From NCBI GenBank assembly GCA_903834925.1, contig CAILLA010000138.1, forward strand, positions 1-64,000: a stretch of DNA of 64,000 nt, in the 5' to 3' direction. A model generated the notes under the pieces. That model was not told the origin of the DNA, did no database searches, and was given only the letters and a program-made list of their open reading frames with translations. Shown one piece after another: positions 54,272 to 63,152 of this stretch (positions are counted from its first letter, which is position 1; each line of letters starts with the position of its first letter). Made by a program: the position numbers and the translations under genes. The DNA is from an uncultured Schlesneria sp. (lineage in GTDB: Bacteria > Planctomycetota > Planctomycetia > Planctomycetales > Planctomycetaceae).

Positions 54272-55945
54272 TCAACTTTCGAGATTCGGGTCAGGCATTC
54301 GTTTTCCCGAAACAACAAGCCACGGTTCGACTAATCCTATCAGACGAGCACACAACAGAAAGGCAATTGCACCAACCGCCAAGGGGATACCGAGTCGAAT
54401 CGCACGTCCAAAAACGAGTCCTGGAGAACTGAGCAAATGGAGTAATACCTGACAGACGACTGCCATGACCGCTGTTGCCAGGATTGTTTTTATCGTTGTC
54501 CACCCGATCTCGCACCAGTGCAAGTAACCGACCTTGCGTTGCAATACCAATGCCGTCGCCGCACTTTGACCAGCCGCAACGAGTGCCGTTGCCAACGCGA
54601 GGCCGCAACCGCCCAGCGGCCAGATTAACGTCAGATTCAAGATCAGGTTCGCAAACATCGCTGCTATGCCGATGTACATTGGCGTCAACCGGTCACCGAT
54701 TGCGTAAAACCCTCGCTGCAAAATCAACAGGCCGCAATAGGCCCAAACACCAGAGCCGTATGCTGCGATCATATCACCAGTTCGACGAGCATCGTCCGCG
54801 TTGAATTTCCCGTATTCGAAAAAGAGCGTTGCCAGTGGGTGACCAATCAAGATCAGCCCGACACTCGCCGGAAGCCCGATGGCAATCACGAGGCGAACTC
54901 CCAGTGACAAATCGGCTCGCAGTTTCTCGGTCTCGCCCCGTTGTGCATGTGAAGTAAACAGCGGAAACAATACTGTCCCCAATGCAACCCCGAAGACACC
55001 CAGTGGAAACTGATATAATCGCTGACCGAGATAAAGCGCGGTTGCTGTTCCGGCCGGAAGCGGATATTTCGGCGATCCAGGCAACGGCATCAACAAACTG
55101 AGATCGGCAGGTTGAGTGAACCCCCAGGCAATAAAACTATCGAGAACTGCATTCAATTGGGTGACGGACAACCCGATAATCACCGGCAACATGTCCGTCG
55201 CAATCTTCCAGACGCGATCCATCGCAAGTCGCCAGTCCGATCGAAAACCAAACCCGTTTGAGTAAAGCACGATTAGAGGAAACAGCAACTGCAGTACCCC
55301 TCCGATCAGCACACAAACGCCGATGACATAAGCCTGGTTCACATCATCTTTCCAGAGTGGCGCAAGCAGCCACAAACTGAGCAACCAGACAAGATTCAGG
55401 ATCGATGGAACCAATGCGGGCCAGACGAATTTTCCCAGCGCATTCAGTACGGCTCCCAACTGAGCGGCAAGGCAGATCAGTACGACATAGGGCATCAGAA
55501 GCGCGGACAGATTACGCAGCAGGGTTGCTTCCGGGCTGAGTTGCATGAACCAACCCAGCGACCAGATTGCCCCCTCAAACAAAACAATCATCGAACACAA
55601 AAACCCCGCCAACGACCAGAAGACGGCCCAGGTGACACGCGCTGCGGATTCGCTTCCTCGTTCACGTAGATCCGAGACGAAAACGGGCAGAAATGCCGTT
55701 GTTAAGGCCCCTTCGCCGAGTAAAACCCGCGCCAGGTTAGGGAGTCGAAAAGCGACCGTAAACGAATCCATGACAGGCCCCGCTCCGAAAAGTACCCCCA
55801 TCGCCTGGTCACGCATCAGACCAAGTATGCGGCTACCAATCGTGCAAAGACTGACGATTCGAAGATTTTTTGAGACGTGTTGTAATGACTCGTTCAAGGA
55901 GAAATCCGTTTCATGCGACAAGCTGCCATCCGGTGTTGGAGGCAA
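54272..55945 (-). CDS. murJ: Lipid II flippase MurJ
   Basis: A 557-residue MOP-superfamily flippase for peptidoglycan precursors, with about 14 membrane helices. Family motifs include SRILGLMRDQAMGVLFG near the N-terminus, FRLPNLARVLLGEGALTTAFLPVF and PLFTSHAQRG in the middle, with GQRLYQFPLGVFGVALGTV before it. The start is uncertain: a TTG at 55945 opens the frame, and the next in-frame TTG (LSHETDF) is possible. Its presence fits the finding that planctomycetes make peptidoglycan. It lies between ygfZ and the Ser/Thr kinase gene on the same strand. Confidence 0.9.
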   Translation of the reverse strand: MPPTPDGSLSHETDFSLNESLQHVSKNLRIVSLCTIGSRILGLMRDQAMGVLFGAGPVMDSFTVAFRLPNLARVLLGEGALTTAFLPVFVSDLRERGSESAARVTWAVFWSLAGFLCSMIVLFEGAIWSLGWFMQLSPEATLLRNLSALLMPYVVLICLAAQLGAVLNALGKFVWPALVPSILNLVWLLSLWLLAPLWKDDVNQAYVIGVCVLIGGVLQLLFPLIVLYSNGFGFRSDWRLAMDRVWKIATDMLPVIIGLSVTQLNAVLDSFIAWGFTQPADLSLLMPLPGSPKYPLPAGTATALYLGQRLYQFPLGVFGVALGTVLFPLFTSHAQRGETEKLRADLSLGVRLVIAIGLPASVGLILIGHPLATLFFEYGKFNADDARRTGDMIAAYGSGVWAYCGLLILQRGFYAIGDRLTPMYIGIAAMFANLILNLTLIWPLGGCGLALATALVAAGQSAATALVLQRKVGYLHWCEIGWTTIKTILATAVMAVVCQVLLHLLSSPGLVFGRAIRLGIPLAVGAIAFLLCARLIGLVEPWLVVSGKRMPDPNLES

Positions 55946-56012
55946 GGTAGGCGATTGTCGTCATCAATTCCACTGAATCCCAACGACGCTCGTCACTGGG
56001 CGTCATGGCGAC

Positions 56013-57671
56013 TCATTTTTGAAACGAGTTAAACAGCTGGGCAAATTTATCCCAAATTGGTTGCCTGAAAATCAAGATCGCTGCCAGTCCTCCGAAAACA
56101 ATCGTCAGCCAGATCACCAGACTGACCAGGCCCGCAGTATTAGAAATCAGGTTCCTGAACCATCGAGTCCAGCCGCGCCGGTCGTATTGTCGTCCAATCG
56201 TGGCGAATTCAGATTTCAGGCCCGCCGATTTCTGTTGGGCCTTCTCGCGGATAATGCGACCTTCGACCGCTTTCTGGAACTCTGGATAATAAGCGATCGG
56301 AGCGAACGAATCGGCGGGGTTTTTCTTGACCCGCGCCTTTTGATCGATTGTTCCGTTCTTCAAGGCCGTCTGGATTTGCGATGAGGTCAACTTGCCGACA
56401 GTATCCTTTCCTTGTGCCGTCTTGTATTGGACGATCCAGGTATCCCCGGCAGACGACGAGTCGTCCGGCGGTTGACGACCCGGCGCTGCGGCATCTGAGC
56501 TGGAAGTCTTACGGACGCCGGTTGAGGGCGTTCGACCCGCTTGCGAGGCTGTTCCTTGTCCCTTCTGAACTCCTTGTGAACTGTGTGTTGACTGACCACT
56601 TCCTGTCGAGGAACTTCGCACGTAGCGATCGGGCACGTCGATAAAAGTGAGTGACGGGTTTTCGAGGCCCAGCCCCGACAGCATTCTGATCACTTCTCCG
56701 AAATCTTTGAATCGCCGTTCCAAATCCTTCTCGATCATTTTGTCGATCATGAGATCGAGTCTGTCTGGAACTTCTGGATTGAGTTTGCGAGCCGAATCAA
56801 ACCGCCCTTTTTCCTTGGCAAGAATCACTTCAGTGGCGGAATTGCCCGCGAAAGGAAGCTTTCCCGTTAGAAAATAGTAAAGCGTGATCCCCAGAGCATA
56901 GATGTCCGATCGTCCGTCAACATGCTTCGCGTTTCTTGCCTGCTCGGGTGCCATGTAATATGGAGTTCCGAGTCCGGTTCCACTGGCGGTCATCGAAAGA
57001 TCATCGTCCAAGGCCTTGGCAAGGCCAAAGTCGGCGACCTTTACCTTCCCTTTGCTGGTCAACATAATATTGTCAGGCTTGATGTCGCGATGGATCAGAT
57101 TTTGGCTATGTGCGAACTGTAACGCCTCGGCACAACGCAAGGTCACATGCAGAGCATCGCCGATCGAGAGCTTGCCGAGAGTATCCATCCACTTTTGCAT
57201 GCTCTTGCCATCCACGAATTCCATCGCCACGTAGTGAATGCCACGATCTTCATCGACGTCGAACACGCTTACTGCATTCTCGTGGTTCATGCGTGCCATC
57301 GACCGTGCCTCTTTATAGAAGCGGGCCACAAAATCCTCTTTCGCCGCCAAAGCCTTTGAAAGCACTTTCACCGCTGCCGGTCGGCGGAGTTTCGTATCCT
57401 CACCCAGATAAACTTCTCCCATCCCTCCCTGCCCAAGCTTTTTCGTTAATTTGTATTTCCCAAGTTGAGAAGTCCCCGACTTTTTGGCGCCGCTGTTGGT
57501 CTCACTTGGTTTACCTTTTTCGGAGTCCGTTCGTTTCTCGTTTGATACAGGAACGGGAATTTCGTTGCGTTCCGGCACCTCTGTTGCGTCTGAGTTCGGC
57601 ACAAAAGTAGCGTCTAAACTCTCCTCGGAATTCGACTTGGCTTTTGCGTCACCTGATGGCGTGTGATCCAT
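56013..57671 (-). CDS. Ser/Thr protein kinase with GYF-like domain and C-terminal membrane helix
   Basis: A 552-residue protein. A disordered N-terminus (1-70) leads to a Hanks-type kinase: Gly loop GQGGMGEVY (81-89), K102 in AAVKVL, E121, HRDIKPDN (D196), DFG (D214) and APEQAR. All catalytic residues are present and it is an RD kinase. After a Ser/Gly/Thr linker (about 365-420), residues 425-485 resemble a GYF_2 domain (WIVQYKTAQGKDTVGKLTSS, then VKKNPADSFAPI). A single membrane helix (about 520-545) is near the C-terminus, so the kinase faces the cytoplasm. The ATG at 57671 follows AAGGG; a longer frame to 57752 is less likely. murJ is the next gene, which raises a cell-wall control role as inference. 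Confidence 0.88.
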   Translation of the reverse strand: MDHTPSGDAKAKSNSEESLDATFVPNSDATEVPERNEIPVPVSNEKRTDSEKGKPSETNSGAKKSGTSQLGKYKLTKKLGQGGMGEVYLGEDTKLRRPAAVKVLSKALAAKEDFVARFYKEARSMARMNHENAVSVFDVDEDRGIHYVAMEFVDGKSMQKWMDTLGKLSIGDALHVTLRCAEALQFAHSQNLIHRDIKPDNIMLTSKGKVKVADFGLAKALDDDLSMTASGTGLGTPYYMAPEQARNAKHVDGRSDIYALGITLYYFLTGKLPFAGNSATEVILAKEKGRFDSARKLNPEVPDRLDLMIDKMIEKDLERRFKDFGEVIRMLSGLGLENPSLTFIDVPDRYVRSSSTGSGQSTHSSQGVQKGQGTASQAGRTPSTGVRKTSSSDAAAPGRQPPDDSSSAGDTWIVQYKTAQGKDTVGKLTSSQIQTALKNGTIDQKARVKKNPADSFAPIAYYPEFQKAVEGRIIREKAQQKSAGLKSEFATIGRQYDRRGWTRWFRNLISNTAGLVSLVIWLTIVFGGLAAILIFRQPIWDKFAQLFNSFQK

Positions 57672-57799
57672 GTTGTCCAAGCCCTTAAAGAATGATCGGT
57701 TCAACGGTCCTGACGCGATTTTTCGGCAACCGGAAGTGTTCGCTGAATCCAACGAACTGTGTCGCCACGGTCTGTTCGGGCCATTTCCCCACGGCCATT

Positions 57800-59107
57800 T
57801 CAGACCAGTTCCGAGATCGGCTGACCTTGTTCCAGGACGAAAACAGGTCGACCTGCTTGATTGACAAACTGGGCTTGTGGATCGAGTCCAAGATGTTGGA
57901 AAATGGTTGCCATCAGATCTCGTGGTGTGATGGGCTTCGACTTGGGAACGTCAACTTTTGGCATGGATTCGCCGATGACCTGCCCCATTCGGAAACTGCC
58001 GCCTGATAAAGCGAGGGTGCTCAGCGGTGCCCAGTGATCACGACCACCGGTGCGGTTAATTCGAGGCGTTCGTCCAAACTCGCCCGTGATCACTAGCAGC
58101 ACATTTTCCGTCATTCCGCGCGAAGCGACGTCGTGAACAAACGCGGCCACGGCGTGGTCCAAAGCCGGGACAAGGCGCTTCAAGTTCTTTTCAATCGTCC
58201 CATGCATATCCCAACCACCATAGTTAATGGTGACAAACCCACACCCCGCTTCGACCAATCGCCGAGCCATCAGCATCTGTTGAGCCAGTTGATCCTTGCC
58301 GTACGCTTTACGTGTCGAGTCGCTTTCCTTTTCGATGTTGAATGCGTCGGCAGCACTTCCCTGAAGGATATTGAACGCCTGCTGCTCGAACGCGTCCAGC
58401 CCATCCATCAGACCGTGAGAATCCGTGTCACGACGAAATCGATCAAGATTTCCGAGAAGTTCGCGGCGATCGTCGAAACGGTCCACTTTAGTCCCCAGCG
58501 TCAAGTTCTTGCGGGCCTGTCCGTTGGAATCGAACGGACCATAGGCCGGCCCCAGGAACGCCGGTCCGTCTGCAAGGATATTGGAAAGTCGTACGTACGA
58601 GGGAATTCCCGTCAGAGAGTCATTTGCACCGCGGATCTTTGAGCTAATGGAACCAATCGATGGACGCGTCGGCTGCCCCCCATTGTCAATGGCCCGATTG
58701 TCATAGCCCGTCATGACGAAATGCGTTCCGCCCGCATGCCCGCTGTTGTTGTGCGCAAACGAGCGAACGAACGCCATCTTATCCGCCACCTGGGCGATTT
58801 CGTTAAAGTGTCCGCCGATTCGCACTCCTGGAATGTTGGTTTCCGTGTCACCTGTCACGCTCCGGTATTCCGATGGAGCCGTCATCTTGGGGTCAAACGT
58901 TTCAATGTGGGTCGGACCACCCCCAAGCCACAGCCAGACAACCGAAGTCGATTTGACAGACTGACCTGCTTCCGCTGCCAGAGATCGGGCTGCCAGTAAG
59001 TTCGACAGGGAGAATCCCCCGTAACCCAATGCACCCACCTTCAGGAAATTGCGCCGCGACGTTTTGTCACAGTCCAGATAACGGCAATTCGTCGAGAGAG
59101 TCAGCAT
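57800..59107 (-). CDS. DUF1501 family secreted protein
   Basis: A 435-residue member of the same family as the gene at 372. A Tat-type leader is present (TSRRNFLKVGALGYGG, residues about 17-32). Family motifs: WLWLGGGPTHIETFDPK, AHNNSGHAGGTHFVMTGYDN, ARRLVEAGCGFVTINYGGWD and GEFGRTPRINRTGGRDHW. AGGAG lies 9 bases before the ATG at 59107, which rules against the longer frame to 59206. It precedes the Ser/Thr kinase gene by 128 bases on the same strand. Confidence 0.92.
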   Translation of the reverse strand: MLTLSTNCRYLDCDKTSRRNFLKVGALGYGGFSLSNLLAARSLAAEAGQSVKSTSVVWLWLGGGPTHIETFDPKMTAPSEYRSVTGDTETNIPGVRIGGHFNEIAQVADKMAFVRSFAHNNSGHAGGTHFVMTGYDNRAIDNGGQPTRPSIGSISSKIRGANDSLTGIPSYVRLSNILADGPAFLGPAYGPFDSNGQARKNLTLGTKVDRFDDRRELLGNLDRFRRDTDSHGLMDGLDAFEQQAFNILQGSAADAFNIEKESDSTRKAYGKDQLAQQMLMARRLVEAGCGFVTINYGGWDMHGTIEKNLKRLVPALDHAVAAFVHDVASRGMTENVLLVITGEFGRTPRINRTGGRDHWAPLSTLALSGGSFRMGQVIGESMPKVDVPKSKPITPRDLMATIFQHLGLDPQAQFVNQAGRPVFVLEQGQPISELV

Positions 59108-59253
59108 TAAACGAACTCCTGAAAGCGAGTGAGGATGAGAAAATGCACCCCATGACATATCAATATCCTGCAATATGATTGTCGAGCTGTAAAGCCTTAT
59201 CTCCAAAGTTTTAAAGTTTTTTTGCTGGGCTCAGGTCGATGCGTTGAGGTTCA

Positions 59254-59559
59254 GTGGGTGAAATGCGCAAGTTTTACGATTTTCCGTTTGATAAAGCGAA
59301 TGTATTTCCGGTGGATAAAGCGGATGGCCGCTTGTTAAGTGTACAACTGCGAGGTAAACCGCCCATCGCAACTACGCCAATCGACGAAATTGCTAATTTG
59401 TTTAGCATCGTTTCGATTGACTCACTCTTGTTGGAATGGAATCGGGCGATGTTAAAGAAATTAAGTCAGCGGTGCGGTGTTTTGGCTGAAGATCAGGTGT
59501 CGGGTAATGCCGCCACCAACGACCAGATCACCGGAATTAATGCCGTGAACGTAAAGTAA
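59254..59559 (+). CDS. Possible small hypothetical protein (doubtful)
   Basis: A 101-codon reading with GTG start and no clear ribosome binding site. The translation (for example MRKFYDFPFDKANVFPVDKA, LLEWNRAMLKKLSQRCGVL) has a normal composition but no family I recognise. It lies alone in the 688-base gap 59108-59795. It may be chance, and I would not rely on it. Confidence 0.2.
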   Translation: MGEMRKFYDFPFDKANVFPVDKADGRLLSVQLRGKPPIATTPIDEIANLFSIVSIDSLLLEWNRAMLKKLSQRCGVLAEDQVSGNAATNDQITGINAVNVK

Positions 59560-59631
59560 CAGGAACAATACAGCCACCTGGCATCCGCTCATGGACTGGT
59601 ACGTTGCTGGGAAGCTCGTGTGATGTGGAAA

Positions 59632-59769
59632 TTACTTGAAATTCCCGGCTTTTGCTCGTTCCAGATCGATTTCGGCTTTTCATCGTTCGGCTTTGGCCTT
59701 GAGATAGACTGTCCAGCCAAGGTGTGAGTGCATCACGACCTGAGCTATCATTTCTTCAAACTCAGTCAT
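59632..59769 (-). pseudogene. Small ORF interrupted by an in-frame TGA
   Basis: A 46-codon reading: 29 residues from ATG 59769 (MTEFEEMIAQVVMHSHLGWT, then VYLKAKAER), a TGA at 59680-59682, then 15 more residues in the same frame (KAEIDLERAKAGNFK) to a TAA. Both halves look like one continuous charged helix, so the TGA appears to break a real small gene. It starts 26 bases after the sdpI stop on the same strand. Alternatives are a genuine 29-residue protein, or recoding of TGA, for which I see no evidence. Confidence 0.4.
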
Positions 59770-59795
59770 TGTTTCCACGATCGCCCCATGCGCGG

Positions 59796-60467
59796 TTAAT
59801 TGTCATTTCGATCCAGTTCTCCGCGACTCTCAAGGACTTTATAAAGATAAAGTGAGTAGGCCACTGGAAAGAGTGAAGCGAACAGAATCGCACTCAACAT
59901 GATGACGAACATGGGCATTGGCGGCAGGCCAACCACGGCTGCCACAAAACCAATCGCGCCGGCACACACGAAAAGCTTTGCTGCCAGGCGATGAGTTGTA
60001 TTCCACACTCGTTCGCTGGCAATGGTCCATGGAGTTCTGATTCCGACCCAAAAATTACGTCGGATTTTTCCCAGAAGATTTCCCAAAGCGGCGAACATCA
60101 GACACATACCACCAACGATTACTCGTGAAGCATCAAATTTCGGATCGATTGCGGTCCAAAGCATCACTCCCTGCATGTAAGCCAGGTAACTGAGAATGAT
60201 CAAAACAATGAATTCGTAAGTCGAGTAAAACGAACTCAATGTGAATTGTTTTGGAGACAACCACGGTAAAGCACGGAAGATGAGCAGCAGAACGAACATC
60301 ATCAGCGGGATGAGAGAAACACCCCACAACTTGGCACTCCAGCCATCGATTTCGCCGCGGATATTCCAATGGATTGGAATCCGATCGGGCAACGATGGAT
60401 ACACTGCCACTGACATGATAATTACGGCGGCGATCAATCCGATCGACACCAGTAGAGAACGGCTCAT
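59796..60467 (-). CDS. sdpI: SdpI family membrane protein with DUF1648
   Basis: A 223-residue protein with six hydrophobic helices. The N-terminus carries the DUF1648 pattern (YPSLPDRIPIHWNIRGEIDG, then LIPLMMFVLLLIF). The C-terminal part carries the SdpI pattern (LLGKIRRNFWVGIRTPWTIA, then VWNTTHRLAAKLFV). In Bacillus subtilis SdpI gives immunity to the SDP toxin and sequesters the SdpR repressor. Start and stop overlap the sdpR gene by ATGA, so the two are translationally coupled. No SDP toxin gene is seen nearby; an immunity or signal-relay role is inferred from the family. Confidence 0.88.
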   Translation of the reverse strand: MSRSLLVSIGLIAAVIIMSVAVYPSLPDRIPIHWNIRGEIDGWSAKLWGVSLIPLMMFVLLLIFRALPWLSPKQFTLSSFYSTYEFIVLIILSYLAYMQGVMLWTAIDPKFDASRVIVGGMCLMFAALGNLLGKIRRNFWVGIRTPWTIASERVWNTTHRLAAKLFVCAGAIGFVAAVVGLPPMPMFVIMLSAILFASLFPVAYSLYLYKVLESRGELDRNDN

Positions 60468-60751
60468 GTTTCGTTGTTCCTCTTGGGGGCGCTTCGGAAG
60501 AAGTCCATCATCCAGGCCAACATGTCTTGTACTACCGTGGTGTTCAACGTGTAGATGATCTGCTGCCCTTCGCGGCGACAGGTGATCAGGTCGGCTTCTT
60601 TAAGTACCGCAAAGTGATGCGACATCGACGGCTTGGTCATGTCGAACTTTTCCGTGAGTTGCCCTGCCGACATTTCATTGAGGCCTAACAATCGCAAAAT
60701 CTCACGACGCGTGGGGTCGGAAAGAGCCTTGAAGACTTCGTTGTTGGACAT
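60464..60751 (-). CDS. sdpR: ArsR family autorepressor of the SdpR type
   Basis: A 95-residue winged-helix repressor: FKALSDPTRREILRLL, the recognition region MTKPSMSHHFAVLKEADLI and the wing CRREGQQIIYTLN. No metal-binding Cys pair is seen, in line with non-metal SdpR-like members. It lies between the hydrolase (4-base gap) and sdpI (4-base overlap). The palindrome at 62224-62247 upstream of the operon is its likely operator. Confidence 0.88.
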   Translation of the reverse strand: MSNNEVFKALSDPTRREILRLLGLNEMSAGQLTEKFDMTKPSMSHHFAVLKEADLITCRREGQQIIYTLNTTVVQDMLAWMMDFFRSAPKRNNET

Positions 60752-60755
60752 GAAA

Positions 60756-62204
60756 TCACTTTTTAACCGTATGCTTCAGGGTCCAATCACCGATCAAAGT
60801 CAACACATCGGAGCTGATGGTTTCTTCGATTGTTCCGTATTCGCTCAGCGAGCCCGTCTTGCTCGTTTGAAACAGATGATTGAGCGCTGGAAAGACATGA
60901 ATCTCATGGTCTTTATGGCCAGAGACCTTTAATGCTGCTTCGAGTGGCGGACGATTCTGGCTTGGTGCAACTTGAAGGTCTCGTTCGCCGAACAGGGCCA
61001 AGATTGGACAGCGGACACGTTCCAAATCGTGTTGTGGATTCTGCTGGAGAAATCGGCGAAACCACGGTGACGAGACTTTCTTTGCTTCGGCTTTGAGAGC
61101 CGCATCGTTGACCGAAATCGCGGCAAGCGGAGTCAATTTCTGTTTCCATTCGGCAAGTGCCTTATCCACATTCGCCTCCGCTGTCGCACGGTCGGAACTC
61201 GTTTTAACGGCAGCGAACAAGCCGCGTTGCAGTTCCCGGTTCTGCTCAATCGCCGCGTCGGTTGCTCCTGCGGCCCTTGAAATTAATTCCGATTGCTTGA
61301 ACAGCAGTTCGTCCCCCGGTACGGTCGTCGTGGCGAGCAAGACAATAAAGGTCACGAGATCGGATTTCGCGGCGACCTCAACCGCAATATTGGCTCCTTC
61401 ACTATGTCCGAGGAGACCAATGCGATCACCATCAACGTCTGGTCGCGAACGAAGAAACTCGATTCCGGCCATCACATCACCGACAAAGTCCTCAGTGGTC
61501 GCATTGGCCACGTCGCCGGTCGATCCACTGACGCCACGGTCATCGACGCGAAGTACAGCAAGCCCGCGACGTGTCAGCTCATCCGCCAACAATAAAAATG
61601 GCTTGTGGCCAAAGAGTTCTTCGTCGCGATTCTGTGAACCGGATCCGGTAATCAGCAAGACGGCTGGATATCGTCCAGGTTCGCGCGGCTTTGTCAAAGT
61701 GCCCGCGAACTTTGCTTTCCCAATGGAGTTCTCGTAACTCACCTCAATTTCGTCGTACGGGAACGGTCGCTTGGGTTCTTGCGGCCTCTTTAATGCTGGT
61801 GATTTGGTACCGGGAATTAATACCAACGGAAACGATTGCCCACCTTGTTTCCATTGGCCGTCAATTTTCTTTTTGTCGTCACTGAACTTTCCTTCAAAAC
61901 GGCCATTCAATCGCTTGATCTCGAAAACCACCGAGTCTTTGTCCAGCGAGACATTGTCGATCTTGATGCCAAATGCCGCTTGATCGGGGCTGTCCATCAA
62001 TGCGTTCCATGATCCGTCCGCGTTCTTCTTCAAATCAAAGACCAGCTTCAACTTGATCGCCCCGACATTAAGAGTCCCCACCCACACACCTTCCAGGTTC
62101 GGTTCTGTTGCAGGCTCGGCACCGAAGGCGGTCCCCAGAACGAATACGAGTAGAATTGTGTAGCGGAGTGCTCGAACTTTCCCGGTCGAATCAAATGAAG
62201 TCAT
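60756..62204 (-). CDS. Exported alpha/beta hydrolase with N-terminal beta domain
   Basis: A 482-residue protein with a signal peptide (YTILLVFVLGTAFGAE). Residues about 35-140 form a beta-rich domain (GVWVGTLNVGAIKLKLVFDL, GRFEGKFSDDKKKIDGQW). Residues about 155-480 are an alpha/beta hydrolase: oxyanion region LLITGSGSQNRDE, nucleophile elbow GLLGHSEGA (Ser), acid in FGERDLQV and His in ALNHLFQ. All three triad members are present. It resembles peptidase S9/dienelactone-hydrolase-like esterases; substrate unknown. It is the first gene of the operon with sdpR and sdpI. The ATG at 62204 is used; a GTG at 62210 is possible. Confidence 0.85.
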   Translation of the reverse strand: MTSFDSTGKVRALRYTILLVFVLGTAFGAEPATEPNLEGVWVGTLNVGAIKLKLVFDLKKNADGSWNALMDSPDQAAFGIKIDNVSLDKDSVVFEIKRLNGRFEGKFSDDKKKIDGQWKQGGQSFPLVLIPGTKSPALKRPQEPKRPFPYDEIEVSYENSIGKAKFAGTLTKPREPGRYPAVLLITGSGSQNRDEELFGHKPFLLLADELTRRGLAVLRVDDRGVSGSTGDVANATTEDFVGDVMAGIEFLRSRPDVDGDRIGLLGHSEGANIAVEVAAKSDLVTFIVLLATTTVPGDELLFKQSELISRAAGATDAAIEQNRELQRGLFAAVKTSSDRATAEANVDKALAEWKQKLTPLAAISVNDAALKAEAKKVSSPWFRRFLQQNPQHDLERVRCPILALFGERDLQVAPSQNRPPLEAALKVSGHKDHEIHVFPALNHLFQTSKTGSLSEYGTIEETISSDVLTLIGDWTLKHTVKK

Positions 62205-62223
62205 GGTCACACGATCCAGAGAG

Positions 62224-62247
62224 TTAGACTGTTAGGCAACTGTCTAA
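62224..62247. promoter_or_regulatory. Palindromic operator upstream of the hydrolase-sdpR-sdpI operon
   Basis: Two half-sites, TTAGACTGTT and AACTGTCTAA, are separated by 4 bases, giving 18 of 24 positions symmetric. It ends 20 bases before the hydrolase start on the operon's strand. The size and TTAG/CTAA ends fit an ArsR-type dimer site, so SdpR autoregulation is likely. Confidence 0.6.
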
Positions 62248-62297
62248 ATGATGGCTCGCGACATCGTTGTCGTCAAGGAGCGTAAAAGAATTCAGGC

Positions 62298-62527
62298 GGG
62301 TGCCACGGTCTTGGAGTCTTCGACAAGGCCGTGCTGGCTTCGGGATTGGGTTTTGTCGTTCGAAGGAAAACGACGGCATGAAGAGACGGCATGGGGAAGG
62401 GTAATCCTTTTGGATCTATCTACTGGGCTCGTCGAGCACGAGACGAAAAATGAATTCCACAAACACTCTTGGCCTTCCTCAACAAAATCCCACGGCCTTG
62501 TCGAAGACTCCAAGACCGTGGCACCCC
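62298..62527. mobile_element. MITE-like element with 36-bp perfect terminal inverted repeats
   Basis: A 230-bp segment flanked by perfect 36-bp inverted repeats (62298-62333 and 62492-62527) that start GGGTGCCACGG. Each arm is itself a hairpin (CACGGTCTTG / CAAGGCCGTG around GAGTCTTCGA), and the interior holds more small palindromes (CTCGT / ACGAG). It has no coding sequence. The loop and GTGCCAC ends tie it to the composite elements at 41.4 and 53.1 kb. Its right end is 12 bases from the flavodoxin stop. No clear target-site duplication is seen. Confidence 0.75.
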
Positions 62528-62538
62528 TTTCTTGTCGT

Positions 62539-63099
62539 CTATGCCTCAGGCATCATTCGTTCGGACATTTTTCGTGATGGATGCTCGTTGTGTCGTGCGT
62601 GTACGTAAACTGCGGTCCATTCGGCGAGACGGCGACCGAGTTTACGGCAGGCAGCCTGGGTCTCTTCGTCCCGAGGTTCTTTGGCGGCGATCGCGCCGTA
62701 ATGCAGCGTTAAATCGCGGCTGACGTAATCGGTAACGCCGAACACCAGAAATCCGAAGTTCATCAGCACCGTTAACAAACTTTGGCAGACCAGTTCTGAT
62801 CCACCACCCCAACCTCCCGATGAGCTGAATGCACAGGCGATTTTTCCGTCGATCTTGGCCCATTGCGGCATCATCGTTTCGTCCCAGAACCGCTTCATTT
62901 TCCAGCTCAGTAATCCCATATTTGTCGGGCTGCCGACAGCCAGTCCATCGCACCAGACGACGTCGTCAGCAGTGGCTTCTTCCACCGAACGCAAACGAAC
63001 TTCGGTGTCCGAAATGCTTTTGGCTCCTTCAGCTACCAGAGCTGCCATTTGGGCCGTGTGACCGGTTTTGGAATCGAAGAGAACGAGGATCTTGTTCAT
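62539..63099 (-). CDS. Flavodoxin-like (WrbA/NQO family) FMN protein
   Basis: A 186-residue flavodoxin fold. The phosphate loop is DSKTGHTAQMA at residues 9-19. The second FMN loop is AVGSPTNMGLLSWKMKRFWD and the third is AFSSSGGWGGGSEL. The pattern is that of WrbA-like NAD(P)H:quinone oxidoreductases, but a C-terminal extension rich in His and Arg is present. It likely reduces quinones or serves as an electron carrier in the cytoplasm. Transcription could run on through the MITE-like element toward the hydrolase operon, which has its own operator. Confidence 0.85.
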   Translation of the reverse strand: MNKILVLFDSKTGHTAQMAALVAEGAKSISDTEVRLRSVEEATADDVVWCDGLAVGSPTNMGLLSWKMKRFWDETMMPQWAKIDGKIACAFSSSGGWGGGSELVCQSLLTVLMNFGFLVFGVTDYVSRDLTLHYGAIAAKEPRDEETQAACRKLGRRLAEWTAVYVHARHNEHPSRKMSERMMPEA

Positions 63100-63152
63100 G
63101 TGATGGCTTTAGGTGAGTGAGTGCTGGTAACAAGTTGACACGTCATAAAGAG

